Shown here one piece after another: positions 8,824 through 17,428 of a DNA stretch of 64,000 bases. This stretch comes from an uncultured Bacteroidota bacterium. Its GTDB lineage: Bacteria; Bacteroidota; Bacteroidia; NS11-12g; UBA9320. How positions within the stretch are numbered: position 1 is the stretch's first letter; each line of letters starts with the position of its first letter. A program made the position numbers and the translations under genes. The notes beneath the pieces are model-generated. The model was not told where the DNA came from, ran no database searches, and saw only the letters and a list, made by a program, of their open reading frames with translations. The DNA lies in NCBI GenBank assembly GCA_937124965.1, contig CAKZLB010000005.1:62001-126000 (forward strand). The letters are read 5' to 3'.

Positions 8824-10020
8824 ATGAAAAAGTACCTGATCATTCTCGCAGTTTTAACGACAAACATCAGCGTTTTGGGGCAAGATTTAGATAGTGTATA
8901 TAATAACTATAACTCCGCTCAAACACTTAGAACTTCAAAAGGTGGTAAGTTATTAATGGCTGCCTATGGTGAAGCACATTACAATCAAGGGTTTGGCAAC
9001 AACACGATTCAAAATGGTGTGGTTGACGTACACAGGCAAGTGATGCTTTTTGGGTACAAGTTTGACAACCGAACGTCGTTTATTACCGAAATCGAAGTAG
9101 AGCATATTAATGAATGGTTTTTAGAGCAAGCTTTTTTGAATTACGAAGCAAAGCCATGGTTAAATATTCAAGCAGGACTGGTTCTAATTCCAATGGGAAT
9201 TGTCAACGAATACCACGAACCAACTACCTTTAACGGTGTTGAGCGTCCATTAATTGACAAAGTAATGGTACCAAGTACGTGGAGAGAGCTTGGAGCTGGA
9301 ATTGTTGGAAATGTGCCAAGTAAAAGTTTCAGATATCAACTATTTGCAGTAAACGGTCCATTAGGGTGGGATCCGAATGATGATAGCAAAAGACTTACAG
9401 GAAAAGCTCCAATTAGAGCTGGTCGACAAAAAGGATCTCAAACGGCAATGCGAACACCCGATTTATCTGCGAAAATTAATTATTACGGTATAAAAGGATT
9501 AAACATCGGGGCTGCCTTATACATGGGTGTTACCGAATCTTTAGCATTTGGTTCGGTAAACCGTGATAGCACAGCAGCTGTTGCATCTGCTGATAGTTCA
9601 GTAGTTGGTGTAAGTATGATTGGTTTAGATTTTAGATATCAAAACAAAAACTTTGAGGCTCGCGGACAAATGATTTACGGTAACTATTCAAACACAAATC
9701 AGTACAACGAATTTGCTGACGCAGACTTAGGAACAAAAGCGTACGGTTACTATTTAGAGTGTGGTTATAACATTGGTAAAATGTTAAAGCTGAAACGTAA
9801 AGTTGTTCCATTTGTACGTTACTCTCAGTTCGATACGCATTACGAAACGAACGATGAGTTGCAAAAAAATAACACCTACGTACAAGACATTGTTACGACT
9901 GGAATATCCTGGTTTGTAAGTGAAAGTTTTGTTGCAAAGGGAGACTATCAATACATTGTAAACGGCAATGACGTAAAATCTCATACAGCAAACTTTGGTG
10001 TAGGTTATTGGTTTAGATAA
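8824..10020 (+). CDS. Outer-membrane porin (OprO/OprP-like beta-barrel)
   Basis: The 398-aa protein has a signal peptide (cleavage near SVLGQ), then alternating amphipathic strands and a C-terminus ending in an aromatic (GVGYWFR), as expected for an outer-membrane barrel. Segments such as EVEHINEWFLEQAFLNYEAKPWLNIQAGLVLIPMGIVNEYHEP resemble the phosphate-selective-porin-like proteins of Bacteroidota (strand, 'Q-A-G', 'P-x-G-x-x-N-E-x-H'). The substrate is not shown by the sequence. The FMN-binding gene starts 6 bp after the stop, so they are co-transcribed, and the promoter region has metal-regulator-like palindromes. Together these suggest a role in iron or another regulated metal rather than phosphate, but this is inference. 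Confidence 0.75.
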   Translation: MKKYLIILAVLTTNISVLGQDLDSVYNNYNSAQTLRTSKGGKLLMAAYGEAHYNQGFGNNTIQNGVVDVHRQVMLFGYKFDNRTSFITEIEVEHINEWFLEQAFLNYEAKPWLNIQAGLVLIPMGIVNEYHEPTTFNGVERPLIDKVMVPSTWRELGAGIVGNVPSKSFRYQLFAVNGPLGWDPNDDSKRLTGKAPIRAGRQKGSQTAMRTPDLSAKINYYGIKGLNIGAALYMGVTESLAFGSVNRDSTAAVASADSSVVGVSMIGLDFRYQNKNFEARGQMIYGNYSNTNQYNEFADADLGTKAYGYYLECGYNIGKMLKLKRKVVPFVRYSQFDTHYETNDELQKNNTYVQDIVTTGISWFVSESFVAKGDYQYIVNGNDVKSHTANFGVGYWFR

Positions 10021-10025
10021 GTTTT

Positions 10026-10571
10026 ATGAAGCGTTTAGGATACGTTCTATTAATTAGTCTTACTTGCTTAGCATTTACATCGGTAGCTCATTTGAGTTAT
10101 TTGCCTCAGCATTTATGTAAAAAAATGGACCGGCATATCAAAAAAGCGTTTAGCAAAACTGCGGTATGCACTGAAATAGAAACACCCGACGAATACAAAA
10201 TCAACCATCAATTTTTTAAGGTAAGTGATTCGGATACCTCTGCAGGCTATGTAATAATTACTAGAGCTCTCGGTTGTCAGTCTGGTGGATGTGATAAGCC
10301 TAAGCAACAAACTGATTCTGTAGCTTTTGAGCAGTTTTTCTTTATGACTGCATTCGATAAACAGAAACAAATTAAACAAGTTAGAGTGCTGGAGTACACC
10401 TCCAATCACGGGTATGAAATTGCCAGTAAATCGTGGCTTAAACAGTTTACCAAAAACGAACCGTTTACCGTTGGTAAAAATATTGATGGAATTTCAGGAG
10501 CTACAATCTCTGTAAAGTCGATCACGAAAAATGTAAACCTCCAACGAGAAATTATTCAAGAGGTTGAATAA
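10026..10571 (+). CDS. Exported FMN-binding (covalently flavinylated) domain protein
   Basis: This small protein (181 aa) has an N-terminal signal or anchor and a C-terminal FMN-binding domain like that of RnfG/NqrC. The flavinylation motif is intact: DGISGATIS at residues 154-162, with Thr160 as the expected site for FMN transfer by ApbE. Cys84 and Cys89 (CQSGGC) form an extra possible redox or metal pair. The start is 6 bp after the porin stop. Such periplasmic flavoproteins act as electron carriers. No ApbE, PepSY or NqrF-like partner is in the window, so the electron donor must be encoded elsewhere. Confidence 0.85.
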   Translation: MKRLGYVLLISLTCLAFTSVAHLSYLPQHLCKKMDRHIKKAFSKTAVCTEIETPDEYKINHQFFKVSDSDTSAGYVIITRALGCQSGGCDKPKQQTDSVAFEQFFFMTAFDKQKQIKQVRVLEYTSNHGYEIASKSWLKQFTKNEPFTVGKNIDGISGATISVKSITKNVNLQREIIQEVE

Positions 10572-10585
10572 TTAAGAACTATCCC

Positions 10586-12052
10586 CTATTTCCATAGTTG
10601 TTTGATATTTCCAATTTCGTCAGAAATTTGAATCAAAATATCTTCGTGGATGACTGCTTTTTTTAGTGTTTGATCATATGCATCAAAGAGTCGTCGAATA
10701 TGTTTTTCAGGAACACCACATTTTGCTTGAAACTTTTGTCTAAACTCCTCTCCTAATTCATGCGTTACTAAACCATAACGATTTCGAACTTCAAACAAGA
10801 ACATCTTCATTTTTTGTTCTGCCATTCGTTTATGATTTGGATTTAACCAATACAATCGGGCAATCGTTTTTGTGAATTCAATCGAACTATTTGTAACCGG
10901 ATCCACCACCTCAATTGTGTTGTACTTTCGTTTAATTCCAACAATCAAAAAGATTAATATTCCAGTTAAACAGAAGTAAAAGGCTGTTTTTAAAGCCTTG
11001 TTTTTATAAATATACTGAAAATAACTTTGGTCTTCCATGGTTTGACCATTAGCTCCTGTGTTGTTTAAAAACTGAAACCTTAGTCTGTCCCAATACACAT
11101 GTTGATAATCAATATCATTGAATAAACGCTGTAAATAACCAAACACTTCGGGCTTGTCCAATTGGTAATTCGTAAACAATCCTGGAGTACAATGTAGATA
11201 GATATATCCTTTTCCGTACTTTATTTTTAGAGCGTTGTTACCGTTGCGTTTCGTTTTTCCGATCACTTCAATCGTCACATCCACAGGTGTGGTAAAGTCA
11301 AGCGCTGTCTCGTCAAGTTCTATTTCAGTGACTTCATGATTCTCATCGTCAAATTCTCCAAATGCTTCATCAGAAGAGTAGGACTCTTCATCATTATCCG
11401 AATAATAGTCTTCATCATCTATATAGTCGTCCTCATCATATTCTATTTCATACACTTCAGTTGGTTTTTGAGCATAATAATCATCAGAAATATCATTGGT
11501 ATCAACTAAAAACTGGATGTTAAACGGATTAGCATAACCAAAAACTGTAAAATCAATTGGTACATTTTTATTAGTAAATAATGTCACCGACTCGTTGATG
11601 TATCGTGCAGAATCATATGGATAATTAATAGTGTTGTGAACGACGGTATCATACTTAATCTGAACGCCTCTCAAGGATTTAAACAATTCTCGGGAAAACT
11701 CTTCAGCTATAATTACAGCCGAATTCCCTTCCTTCACAAAATCCATTAATGCATCTGTCTCTGTTTTGTCAATGCTGAATGATTGATTATAGTACAAATA
11801 CAGGCTATTAGAATCCAACTCATCTTGCCTGCTCAATCGTTCGTCAAGCTTTTCAAAGTTCGATGGCCCAACGTCTGTCTTTATAAAATCAATAAAAAAG
11901 TCGCGATCATACGCCAATTTTTGATTGTCATATTCGTAATTAAACTGCCATTTCACGTAGTCGTTTTTCTTCTTACTCGACGATGAAAAATATAGTAAAA
12001 CTCCGAGTAACAAAACAATTAGAAAGACTGCAATTGTAGTAGTTCTATTCAT
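10586..12052 (-). CDS. DUF4350 domain-containing membrane protein
   Basis: One transmembrane helix at the N-terminus (IAVFLIVLLLGVLLYF) precedes a GATase-like DUF4350 region (DRDFFIDFIKTDVGPSNF...ALMDFVKEGNSAVIIAEEF). A second helix near residue 360 (FYFCLTGILIFLIVGI) and a cytoplasmic C-terminal tail follow. Residues ~198-250 hold a very acidic low-complexity insert (DEDDYIDDEDYYSDNDEE) that is unusual for the family. The gene overlaps the DUF4129 gene by 8 bp and is the last of a three-gene run. In Bacteroidota this set normally continues into a MoxR ATPase and a DUF58 protein, but neither follows here. A role in cell-envelope or stress biology is assumed for the set, not proven. Confidence 0.8.
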   Translation of the reverse strand: MNRTTTIAVFLIVLLLGVLLYFSSSSKKKNDYVKWQFNYEYDNQKLAYDRDFFIDFIKTDVGPSNFEKLDERLSRQDELDSNSLYLYYNQSFSIDKTETDALMDFVKEGNSAVIIAEEFSRELFKSLRGVQIKYDTVVHNTINYPYDSARYINESVTLFTNKNVPIDFTVFGYANPFNIQFLVDTNDISDDYYAQKPTEVYEIEYDEDDYIDDEDYYSDNDEESYSSDEAFGEFDDENHEVTEIELDETALDFTTPVDVTIEVIGKTKRNGNNALKIKYGKGYIYLHCTPGLFTNYQLDKPEVFGYLQRLFNDIDYQHVYWDRLRFQFLNNTGANGQTMEDQSYFQYIYKNKALKTAFYFCLTGILIFLIVGIKRKYNTIEVVDPVTNSSIEFTKTIARLYWLNPNHKRMAEQKMKMFLFEVRNRYGLVTHELGEEFRQKFQAKCGVPEKHIRRLFDAYDQTLKKAVIHEDILIQISDEIGNIKQLWK

Positions 12053-12740
12053 TACCTACCTCCATTCTAAGTTGTTCAAAAACTATAGACAGTTTAGTGT
12101 AATCTTCCAGCGACAACGTGTGTTCTCCGTACCAATAATATTCGTAAATAACCGTAACCGTTCGAATGCGTTTGTGGAGTTTATAATTAATGAGTTGATT
12201 TAGATAATCACCATTAGTGTTGTATTTGTGCCAACGAATACGTCCTAAAGATTGCAACTTTTCGAGCAATAACAAAAACTCGTATCGCAGACATCGGTTA
12301 TAATTATTATTGGCCTCTGCTTCTTGCAACTCACGTTGAAGTTCTGTCAGAACCAGCTCTTCAGGGTTTTCAACATCATATGTAGTTTTTAATTCGGGTG
12401 ATCTGCCTTTGCCGATTTTTATTACATCCGCGCGAATTAGCACTACAATCAGCAACCCAAAAAGCACTGCTATTCCAGCATATAATAATACGCTTGGCAA
12501 CTTCGATCCATTAAAAAAGGAAAACGGATTAGAGTTCTTTTTTTTCTCCTTCTTGGTGTCAGTTTTCTCCTCTTTTTCTTTTTTCTCAGGTTTTTTATCT
12601 GGAGGAACTGGAGGTGGATAATCGTACTTTTCAGACATTTTTTGCCACTTCGCAGAATCCAACGATCGTGCATTTGATATGGCAGGAGTGACCAGTGTAA
12701 AGCTTAGTACAAGTACTATAAGACGAACCAATTTTTTCAT
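12045..12740 (-). CDS. DUF4129 domain-containing membrane protein
   Basis: The 231-aa protein has a signal peptide (cleavage near ISNARS), a Pro/Lys/Glu-rich linker (residues ~42-72), one transmembrane segment (VLLYAGIAVLFGLLIVVLI) and a C-terminal cytoplasmic domain of the DUF4129 type. That domain includes ALxxEFLLLLEKLQSLGRIRWHKYNTNGDY and the YEYYWYGEHTLSLEDYTKL block typical of these proteins. It starts 1 bp after the SpoIIM-like gene and overlaps the DUF4350 gene, so the three are co-translated. Confidence 0.8.
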   Translation of the reverse strand: MKKLVRLIVLVLSFTLVTPAISNARSLDSAKWQKMSEKYDYPPPVPPDKKPEKKEKEEKTDTKKEKKKNSNPFSFFNGSKLPSVLLYAGIAVLFGLLIVVLIRADVIKIGKGRSPELKTTYDVENPEELVLTELQRELQEAEANNNYNRCLRYEFLLLLEKLQSLGRIRWHKYNTNGDYLNQLINYKLHKRIRTVTVIYEYYWYGEHTLSLEDYTKLSIVFEQLRMEVGNE

Positions 12741-14588
12741 TTACTTGGTTTCAAAATTTAAGCGTTGAACTTCTTCTTTGACGTGAACACCATGATATTT
12801 TTCGATGTTTGAAAGAACAAAAAATCGCGAAGCGTACATAAAAAACGGAATAGAACCAATCATTACTGTCATGTAAAGGAATAATTGCACACCCGTTAAT
12901 ATCTTACCTTTCACTTCGGCTCCAAACGGTAGCAAGTCATTTAACGCTAACTGAACGAACATGGCTAAAAAAGAATTGACCAATAACTGAATAAAAAATA
13001 TCACAACAGACGCCGCCAACCACAGCAAAGAAATATGCAATAATTTACTAAAAAAGGTTTTCGTTAAGCCAGAAACACCTGACTTATAATAATGAGCTTG
13101 CAGTAAAATCATATTTGCTAGAGCAATAAGTCCGAAAAAAGCAAAACTCGCTGCATGATCTAATGGAAAGCCAAAATCTCTGTTAATATATAAATACGAA
13201 GCAGTTAACAAGCTTACAGCAATCAGCAAGTATTGAGGAATAGCTTTTACATGAAGTTTGAATTGGTAGACCCATTTTGCATTAACAAAAAACAACATGA
13301 GAATCCAGAATCCAACGTATAAAAACCTGAATAGCTTAAAGTTGAAGGTTTCAGGAACGAACTGAAAAAAACTGTTGTTGCCAACTAATTCTTGAAAAAA
13401 GGCAATAATTGATGAAACTGAATTTGTGAAATGTTCACTGAAATAAATTTCAAATTTAAAGTAAACGATTACTGGGTACAGTAAACCTGCCAACGCGCAG
13501 ATCAAGATGTTTTTACCAAAATTTTCCTTGTACGTTGCAAAAGACTCAACGATTATTTGCCCAGTATTTTTAACCTCGGTCAATGAAATAGGAATTGGAG
13601 GATGTTCTTTTCGCAAACGTTCATGTAATGGATTTACGCCATGTTTCTTATGAACTAATCTTGGATAGACAAAAAAATAGATGACAACCAATGCCAGAGA
13701 TATAAGAATGAATACCCCCTTTAAGAAGTCTGGCAGATGCGTCATTCTTGTAATAAAACCTTCAATAACTGCAGCGATAAATGTAAAAGGTAGAACCATC
13801 AGTAGCAATTTCCCTGCGTTACCTGCACTTAAACGAAACGACTGGTAACGAGTGTAAGTTCCCGGAAAAAGTAAGCCTTTACCAGCCAACAGCGCTACCC
13901 CTCCCATTAAAGCTATTGTTGTTATCTCTATGGTGCCATGCAGCCAAATTGTGAGTAAAGAGTCTTTAAATCCGCCATTCTGAAAAAAGAAAAACTGAAA
14001 AACTCCGACCATAATGCCGTTTCGAACAAGAACCCAAATGGCTCCAAAACTAAAAAACACACCAACTCCCAACATCATTATGTCAATACGTGCATTGTTT
14101 TCTAAAATGCGTAAAAAACCTTCCATCCCACTGCCACCAGTATACACGTCCATTGCTTCACCTTTAGAGATGTTTTCTTGGGTCATTTGCACATATGATT
14201 CGCCCAGTACAATAGAAGCGAATTCAGGATTTTGAATAGAAGAGTAAATTCCGATGCCCATCGAAAGAATAAAAATGACAAATGAAATAAGCATTTCTCT
14301 TCTTGCCAGATACATTAATTGTGGTACCTCAATGGTGTAAAAATCCTTAATTACACCAAAATCTAATTTCTTTCGCTTTCCTAACTTGTCAAATATTTTA
14401 CTCGCTAAATCATTTAAATATACCCGAACGGACCGATTGGGGTACTGAGACCGACTGTGACTCAGGTCGTCCGTCACTTGAATAAAGACATCGCTCAACT
14501 CGTCTGGATCATTCTCAGTTTGCTTAATTATTTTTTCATAATGAAGCCACTTATTCTTATTTTGGTCGATGAATTCGGATTCTTTCAT
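12741..14588 (-). CDS. Stage II sporulation protein M-like (SpoIIM/DUF95) membrane protein with long C-terminal membrane extension
   Basis: The N-terminal ~330 residues are a SpoIIM-type domain: a soluble helical head, then MLISFVIFILSMGIGIYSS, the FGAIWVLVRNGIMVGVFQFFF loop, and WLHGTIEITTIALMGGVALLAGKGL, a signature of the family. The protein is 615 aa, about twice the length I expect for the Bacteroidota homologue. Residues ~340-610 form a second block of about six transmembrane helices with no recognised domain. The organism is not inferred to sporulate; the name is historical. It is the first gene of a minus-strand operon divergent from the RDD gene, a standard neighbourhood. Confidence 0.82.
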   Translation of the reverse strand: MKESEFIDQNKNKWLHYEKIIKQTENDPDELSDVFIQVTDDLSHSRSQYPNRSVRVYLNDLASKIFDKLGKRKKLDFGVIKDFYTIEVPQLMYLARREMLISFVIFILSMGIGIYSSIQNPEFASIVLGESYVQMTQENISKGEAMDVYTGGSGMEGFLRILENNARIDIMMLGVGVFFSFGAIWVLVRNGIMVGVFQFFFFQNGGFKDSLLTIWLHGTIEITTIALMGGVALLAGKGLLFPGTYTRYQSFRLSAGNAGKLLLMVLPFTFIAAVIEGFITRMTHLPDFLKGVFILISLALVVIYFFVYPRLVHKKHGVNPLHERLRKEHPPIPISLTEVKNTGQIIVESFATYKENFGKNILICALAGLLYPVIVYFKFEIYFSEHFTNSVSSIIAFFQELVGNNSFFQFVPETFNFKLFRFLYVGFWILMLFFVNAKWVYQFKLHVKAIPQYLLIAVSLLTASYLYINRDFGFPLDHAASFAFFGLIALANMILLQAHYYKSGVSGLTKTFFSKLLHISLLWLAASVVIFFIQLLVNSFLAMFVQLALNDLLPFGAEVKGKILTGVQLFLYMTVMIGSIPFFMYASRFFVLSNIEKYHGVHVKEEVQRLNFETK

Positions 14589-14618
14589 TTGAGTCTGAAA
14601 AAGTAGAGAAAAAAATTA

Positions 14619-15350
14619 ATGCGAACAATAGAAATTACCACCACACAAAACGTGGTTATACAAGTTAAGCTAGCTACACTGATTGATCGCATTGTTGGTT
14701 TCGTCTTGGACTTAATCATTTTTTACCTGTTATATTTATTGCTTTATGCGCTTCTAATTCCCTTAATAATTGGTTCTCGAGATCTTTATTGGGTAATGAT
14801 TGCCGTTGGAATTGTGATGTCGTTTTACACCTTAATCTTTGAAGTAATAATGCGTGGACAAACACCTGGCAAATCAATAATGGGCATTAAAGTGATAAAG
14901 GTAGACGGTACACAACCAGAGTTTGTTGATTATTTCAGAAGATGGGCGCTGCGATGGATTGACATTTTAGGCAGTTTTGGAGCGGTTGCCATTACGTCAA
15001 TTAGTACCTCAGACAAAGGACAACGTTTAGGTGATAAAATTGCAGATACAATTGTAGTTAAGAAAAAACAGATTTCTGGATACGAGTTAAAAGACATATT
15101 GAGCATAACCAGTTCAAAAACATATGAACCGGTTTATCCAGAAGTGCGAGCGCTAAATGAAGACAATATGCTTACGCTAAAGCGATTACTTAACAGAAAA
15201 CAAAAATTCCCAAATATCTCTGTGTATAATCACTTAATGATTGAGGCAGGACAAAAAATTGAAAAGCATTTATCCGTTTCTAAAAAGGAGAAGTCGTACA
15301 ATGATTTTATTCGACAACTTTTAAAGGACTATGTTATTTTAACCAGATAA
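14619..15350 (+). CDS. RDD family membrane protein
   Basis: The RDD domain fills residues ~18-150. LATLIDRIVGFVLDLIIFYLLY carries the first conserved Arg-Asp pair, then two further hydrophobic segments, GQTPGKSIMGIKVIKVDG, and RRWALRWID and QRLGDKIADTIVVKK. The C-terminal ~90 residues are soluble and helical. The gene is divergent from the SpoIIM-like gene with 30 bp between starts, the usual Bacteroidota arrangement. The stop codon abuts the next ATG. RDD proteins have been proposed as transporters in other bacteria; the role here is unknown. Confidence 0.88.
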   Translation: MRTIEITTTQNVVIQVKLATLIDRIVGFVLDLIIFYLLYLLLYALLIPLIIGSRDLYWVMIAVGIVMSFYTLIFEVIMRGQTPGKSIMGIKVIKVDGTQPEFVDYFRRWALRWIDILGSFGAVAITSISTSDKGQRLGDKIADTIVVKKKQISGYELKDILSITSSKTYEPVYPEVRALNEDNMLTLKRLLNRKQKFPNISVYNHLMIEAGQKIEKHLSVSKKEKSYNDFIRQLLKDYVILTR

Positions 15351-16070
15351 ATGAAACATCTATCACTGATCATACTAACGATATGTGCGCTAACTATAAA
15401 AGTTTACAGTGCCAGCTCCGACTCTTCAGTAAGAAAACATGAATTAGGTATTTCTGTTTTTTCTGCACATTTTTCTAATAACACCTATCATAACTATTTA
15501 TATAATTCGAAGCTTTTCGCGCGATCGTTTCAAGCCATTCAGTATCGTAAACAGTTAAACGACAAATTAAAATTCAGGGTTTTGTTAGACCTTCAACGCT
15601 ACAGATTGAATCGTGGAAACCTTCCTTCTTACTACGGGAACTATGATTTCTATTATGGAGGTAGTACAATTATCCAAGACCCTATTTATCGAGAAACATC
15701 CGTTAGGCTTTCTTTAGGCATCCAACGCACTTTTTCAGAAAACCGCAAAGGAAGTAAATACGTGTTTTTCGACATTCTTGAGAAATACGGGACATACAGT
15801 CAAGTAGGCTTGATCGAACGCTATAACTATAACTATCAAGAACCTAACAATGTTATTGACTTGAAAGCTCGAGGTAATCTTCAAGAAATCGGAGGATCCT
15901 TAGGATTTGGCGTCGAAAAAAACATTTCAGATCAATGGAGTTTTAATTTTGAATTAAGCTTTGATGCCACCTATACTCGACGTGAGAACACCATAACCAA
16001 TCAGATTGACTACCTAAGCAACGCTTTGATGCAACCGATTAATCGCTTTGTATTTTCGTATAAACTATAG
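15351..16070 (+). CDS. Predicted outer-membrane beta-barrel protein of unknown function
   Basis: The 239-aa protein has a signal peptide (cleavage near IKVYSAS), then repeated amphipathic strands with Tyr/Phe-rich turns (KFRVLLDLQRYRLN, ETSVRLSLGIQRTFS, GSLGFGVEKNISDQWSFNFELSFDATY) and a terminal strand ending RFVFSYKL. This matches a small outer-membrane barrel, but no family was recognised. It begins immediately after the RDD stop codon, so it is likely co-transcribed with it. Confidence 0.6.
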   Translation: MKHLSLIILTICALTIKVYSASSDSSVRKHELGISVFSAHFSNNTYHNYLYNSKLFARSFQAIQYRKQLNDKLKFRVLLDLQRYRLNRGNLPSYYGNYDFYYGGSTIIQDPIYRETSVRLSLGIQRTFSENRKGSKYVFFDILEKYGTYSQVGLIERYNYNYQEPNNVIDLKARGNLQEIGGSLGFGVEKNISDQWSFNFELSFDATYTRRENTITNQIDYLSNALMQPINRFVFSYKL

Positions 16071-16072
16071 TC

Positions 16073-16414
16073 ATGAATCTAGACCAATTTTATTTAGATC
16101 AACAAGAGCCTATTAAAAGCTGCCTGCTTGCCATGCGTGAAATTCTACTGTCATCTAACGAGGATGTTACAGAAACGATAAAGTATGGAATGCCTTGCTT
16201 TTGTTATAATGGTAAAATGTTCTGTTATTTATGGAAAGATAAAAAGACCAATGAGCCCTACTTTTTATTGGTGGAAGGTAAACAAATCAATCACCCTAGC
16301 TTGGAGTCAGGAAACAGAAAACGTATGAAAACTTTACCTGTAAGAGCTGATAGAGACTTGCCCATAGCTACTATCAATGAAGTGTTGGAAATGGCTTTAG
16401 CCCTGTACCAGTAG
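16073..16414 (+). CDS. DUF1801 domain-containing protein (YdhG-like)
   Basis: The whole 113-aa protein is a DUF1801 domain: an N-terminal helix with QQEPIKSCLLAMREILLS, the characteristic ETIKYGMPCFCYNGKMFCYLWKD core, and a C-terminal helix. These small cytoplasmic frataxin-like-fold proteins have no settled function. It starts 2 bp after the stop of the barrel gene and closes the RDD-barrel-DUF1801 run. Confidence 0.85.
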   Translation: MNLDQFYLDQQEPIKSCLLAMREILLSSNEDVTETIKYGMPCFCYNGKMFCYLWKDKKTNEPYFLLVEGKQINHPSLESGNRKRMKTLPVRADRDLPIATINEVLEMALALYQ

Positions 16415-16415
16415 A

Positions 16416-16463
16416 AAGTTTAAGTCTAAATCTAAGTTTAAGTATAGAATTTAGCTTACGCTT
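16416..16463. repeat. Simple TTAAG-type repeat in the intergenic gap
   Basis: AGTTTAAG-like units recur around TCTAAATCTAAG. The same kind of sequence (TTTAAGGTTAAGATTAAG...) occurs inside the neighbouring lipoprotein gene at 16706-16733, where it encodes the run NLQLNLNLK. Confidence 0.4.
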
Positions 16464-16471
16464 AAAACATG

Positions 16472-17242
16472 CTACTTTACGATTACATCTATTTCAGTTT
16501 TAAGCAACCATGATTTTACAAAACGCATGTTAGTTGACAATGGTGCTATGTGGTAGTTGTGACTTTCGAATGCTTGTGAGTCATCTACACACTCAATTGT
16601 CACCCCACTATCTCCGTAATAGTTGGAATGAATAAAATAATTTCCAGTCTCATTGTGCCATAAAAAGCCAACATGGCTGTCTAAGCCCACGAAGTAAAGA
16701 CCCTGTTTAAGGTTAAGATTAAGTTGAAGATTAGTCGAAGATGCTTCAGTTGCAGTGAACATTCGAACAGAATCATTGAGTGCCAACGTTCGTGCCTCAT
16801 TTAGAGGATTTTGTTGAGCAAGCTTGTACCGGTTTATGTTTAGTCCAGCGTGTTTCAAGGTTGTTGAAACGAAATAGCCACAGGCAACTTTCCCTTTATT
16901 TGGGATATTTGTATACCCATTAAAATCCCAAGGTGTTCCGTACCAAAATGGAAATACCTCTCGTATCATAACATCCTCAAACATGTGGGAAGCCTGATTT
17001 AATACCTCAGTTCTTATAGAATCATTGTTTGTCGATTCAAAACGACGTCTTAGATTACTCTTGCGAACGCGAATGCTATCTAAAACTGCTGTATATTCTC
17101 CCAACGGTCGAACATACAAAGTAGTGTCAACCATACATTGTATGATTAGGCTTAACTCTGGCTCAGTTTTTTCCTCACTTGCTCCAGATTCAACACAACT
17201 AATTAGAACAATAAGTAAACTACAAGCTATGACACTTCGCAT
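16472..17242 (-). CDS. Lipoprotein with an NlpC/P60-like (papain-fold) domain
   Basis: A lipoprotein signal (LLIVLISC, Cys16) precedes ~240 residues. The segment PFWYGTPWDFNGYTN...GKVACGYFVSTTLKHAGLNI resembles the catalytic Cys region of NlpC/P60 peptidases (YG..WD..G....CGYFVS), and GLDSHVGFLWHN fits the conserved His strand. The match is partial: the usual DCSGF reads ACGYF. Substrate and activity are therefore uncertain; it could be a cell-wall peptidase or an inactive relative. Part of residues ~170-180 (NLQLNLNLK) is encoded by a simple TTAAG repeat. Confidence 0.6.
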   Translation of the reverse strand: MRSVIACSLLIVLISCVESGASEEKTEPELSLIIQCMVDTTLYVRPLGEYTAVLDSIRVRKSNLRRRFESTNNDSIRTEVLNQASHMFEDVMIREVFPFWYGTPWDFNGYTNIPNKGKVACGYFVSTTLKHAGLNINRYKLAQQNPLNEARTLALNDSVRMFTATEASSTNLQLNLNLKQGLYFVGLDSHVGFLWHNETGNYFIHSNYYGDSGVTIECVDDSQAFESHNYHIAPLSTNMRFVKSWLLKTEIDVIVK

Positions 17243-17304
17243 GAGTTAGTAACGGATTCACTACTCTTAGCGTATTCAAAAACAAATAATTTATGTCTAT
17301 ACGC

Positions 17305-17336
17305 ACGAAAGAGAAAAGCTAACTTTCCTCTTTCGT
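17305..17336. terminator. Strong hairpin downstream of clpB
   Basis: A 14-bp stem (ACGAAAGAGAAAAG / CTTTCCTCTTTCGT, one mismatch) closes a CTAA loop. It lies ~95 bp past the clpB stop and ~60 bp upstream of the lipoprotein start. No T-run follows on either strand, so its role as a terminator is uncertain. Confidence 0.4.
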
Positions 17337-17428
17337 AATATCTGAATCATTCTTGCATCTATGCACTATCGTATATTGTTTCAACCGACGTTGGGTTAAG
17401 CCGTAATCTTTATGCAACATAATTTGGT

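Noticed and set aside
12741-14588. Evidence of sporulation from the SpoIIM name
   Set aside because: SpoIIM/DUF95 proteins are widespread in non-sporulating bacteria, and the neighbours are the usual Bacteroidota envelope set.
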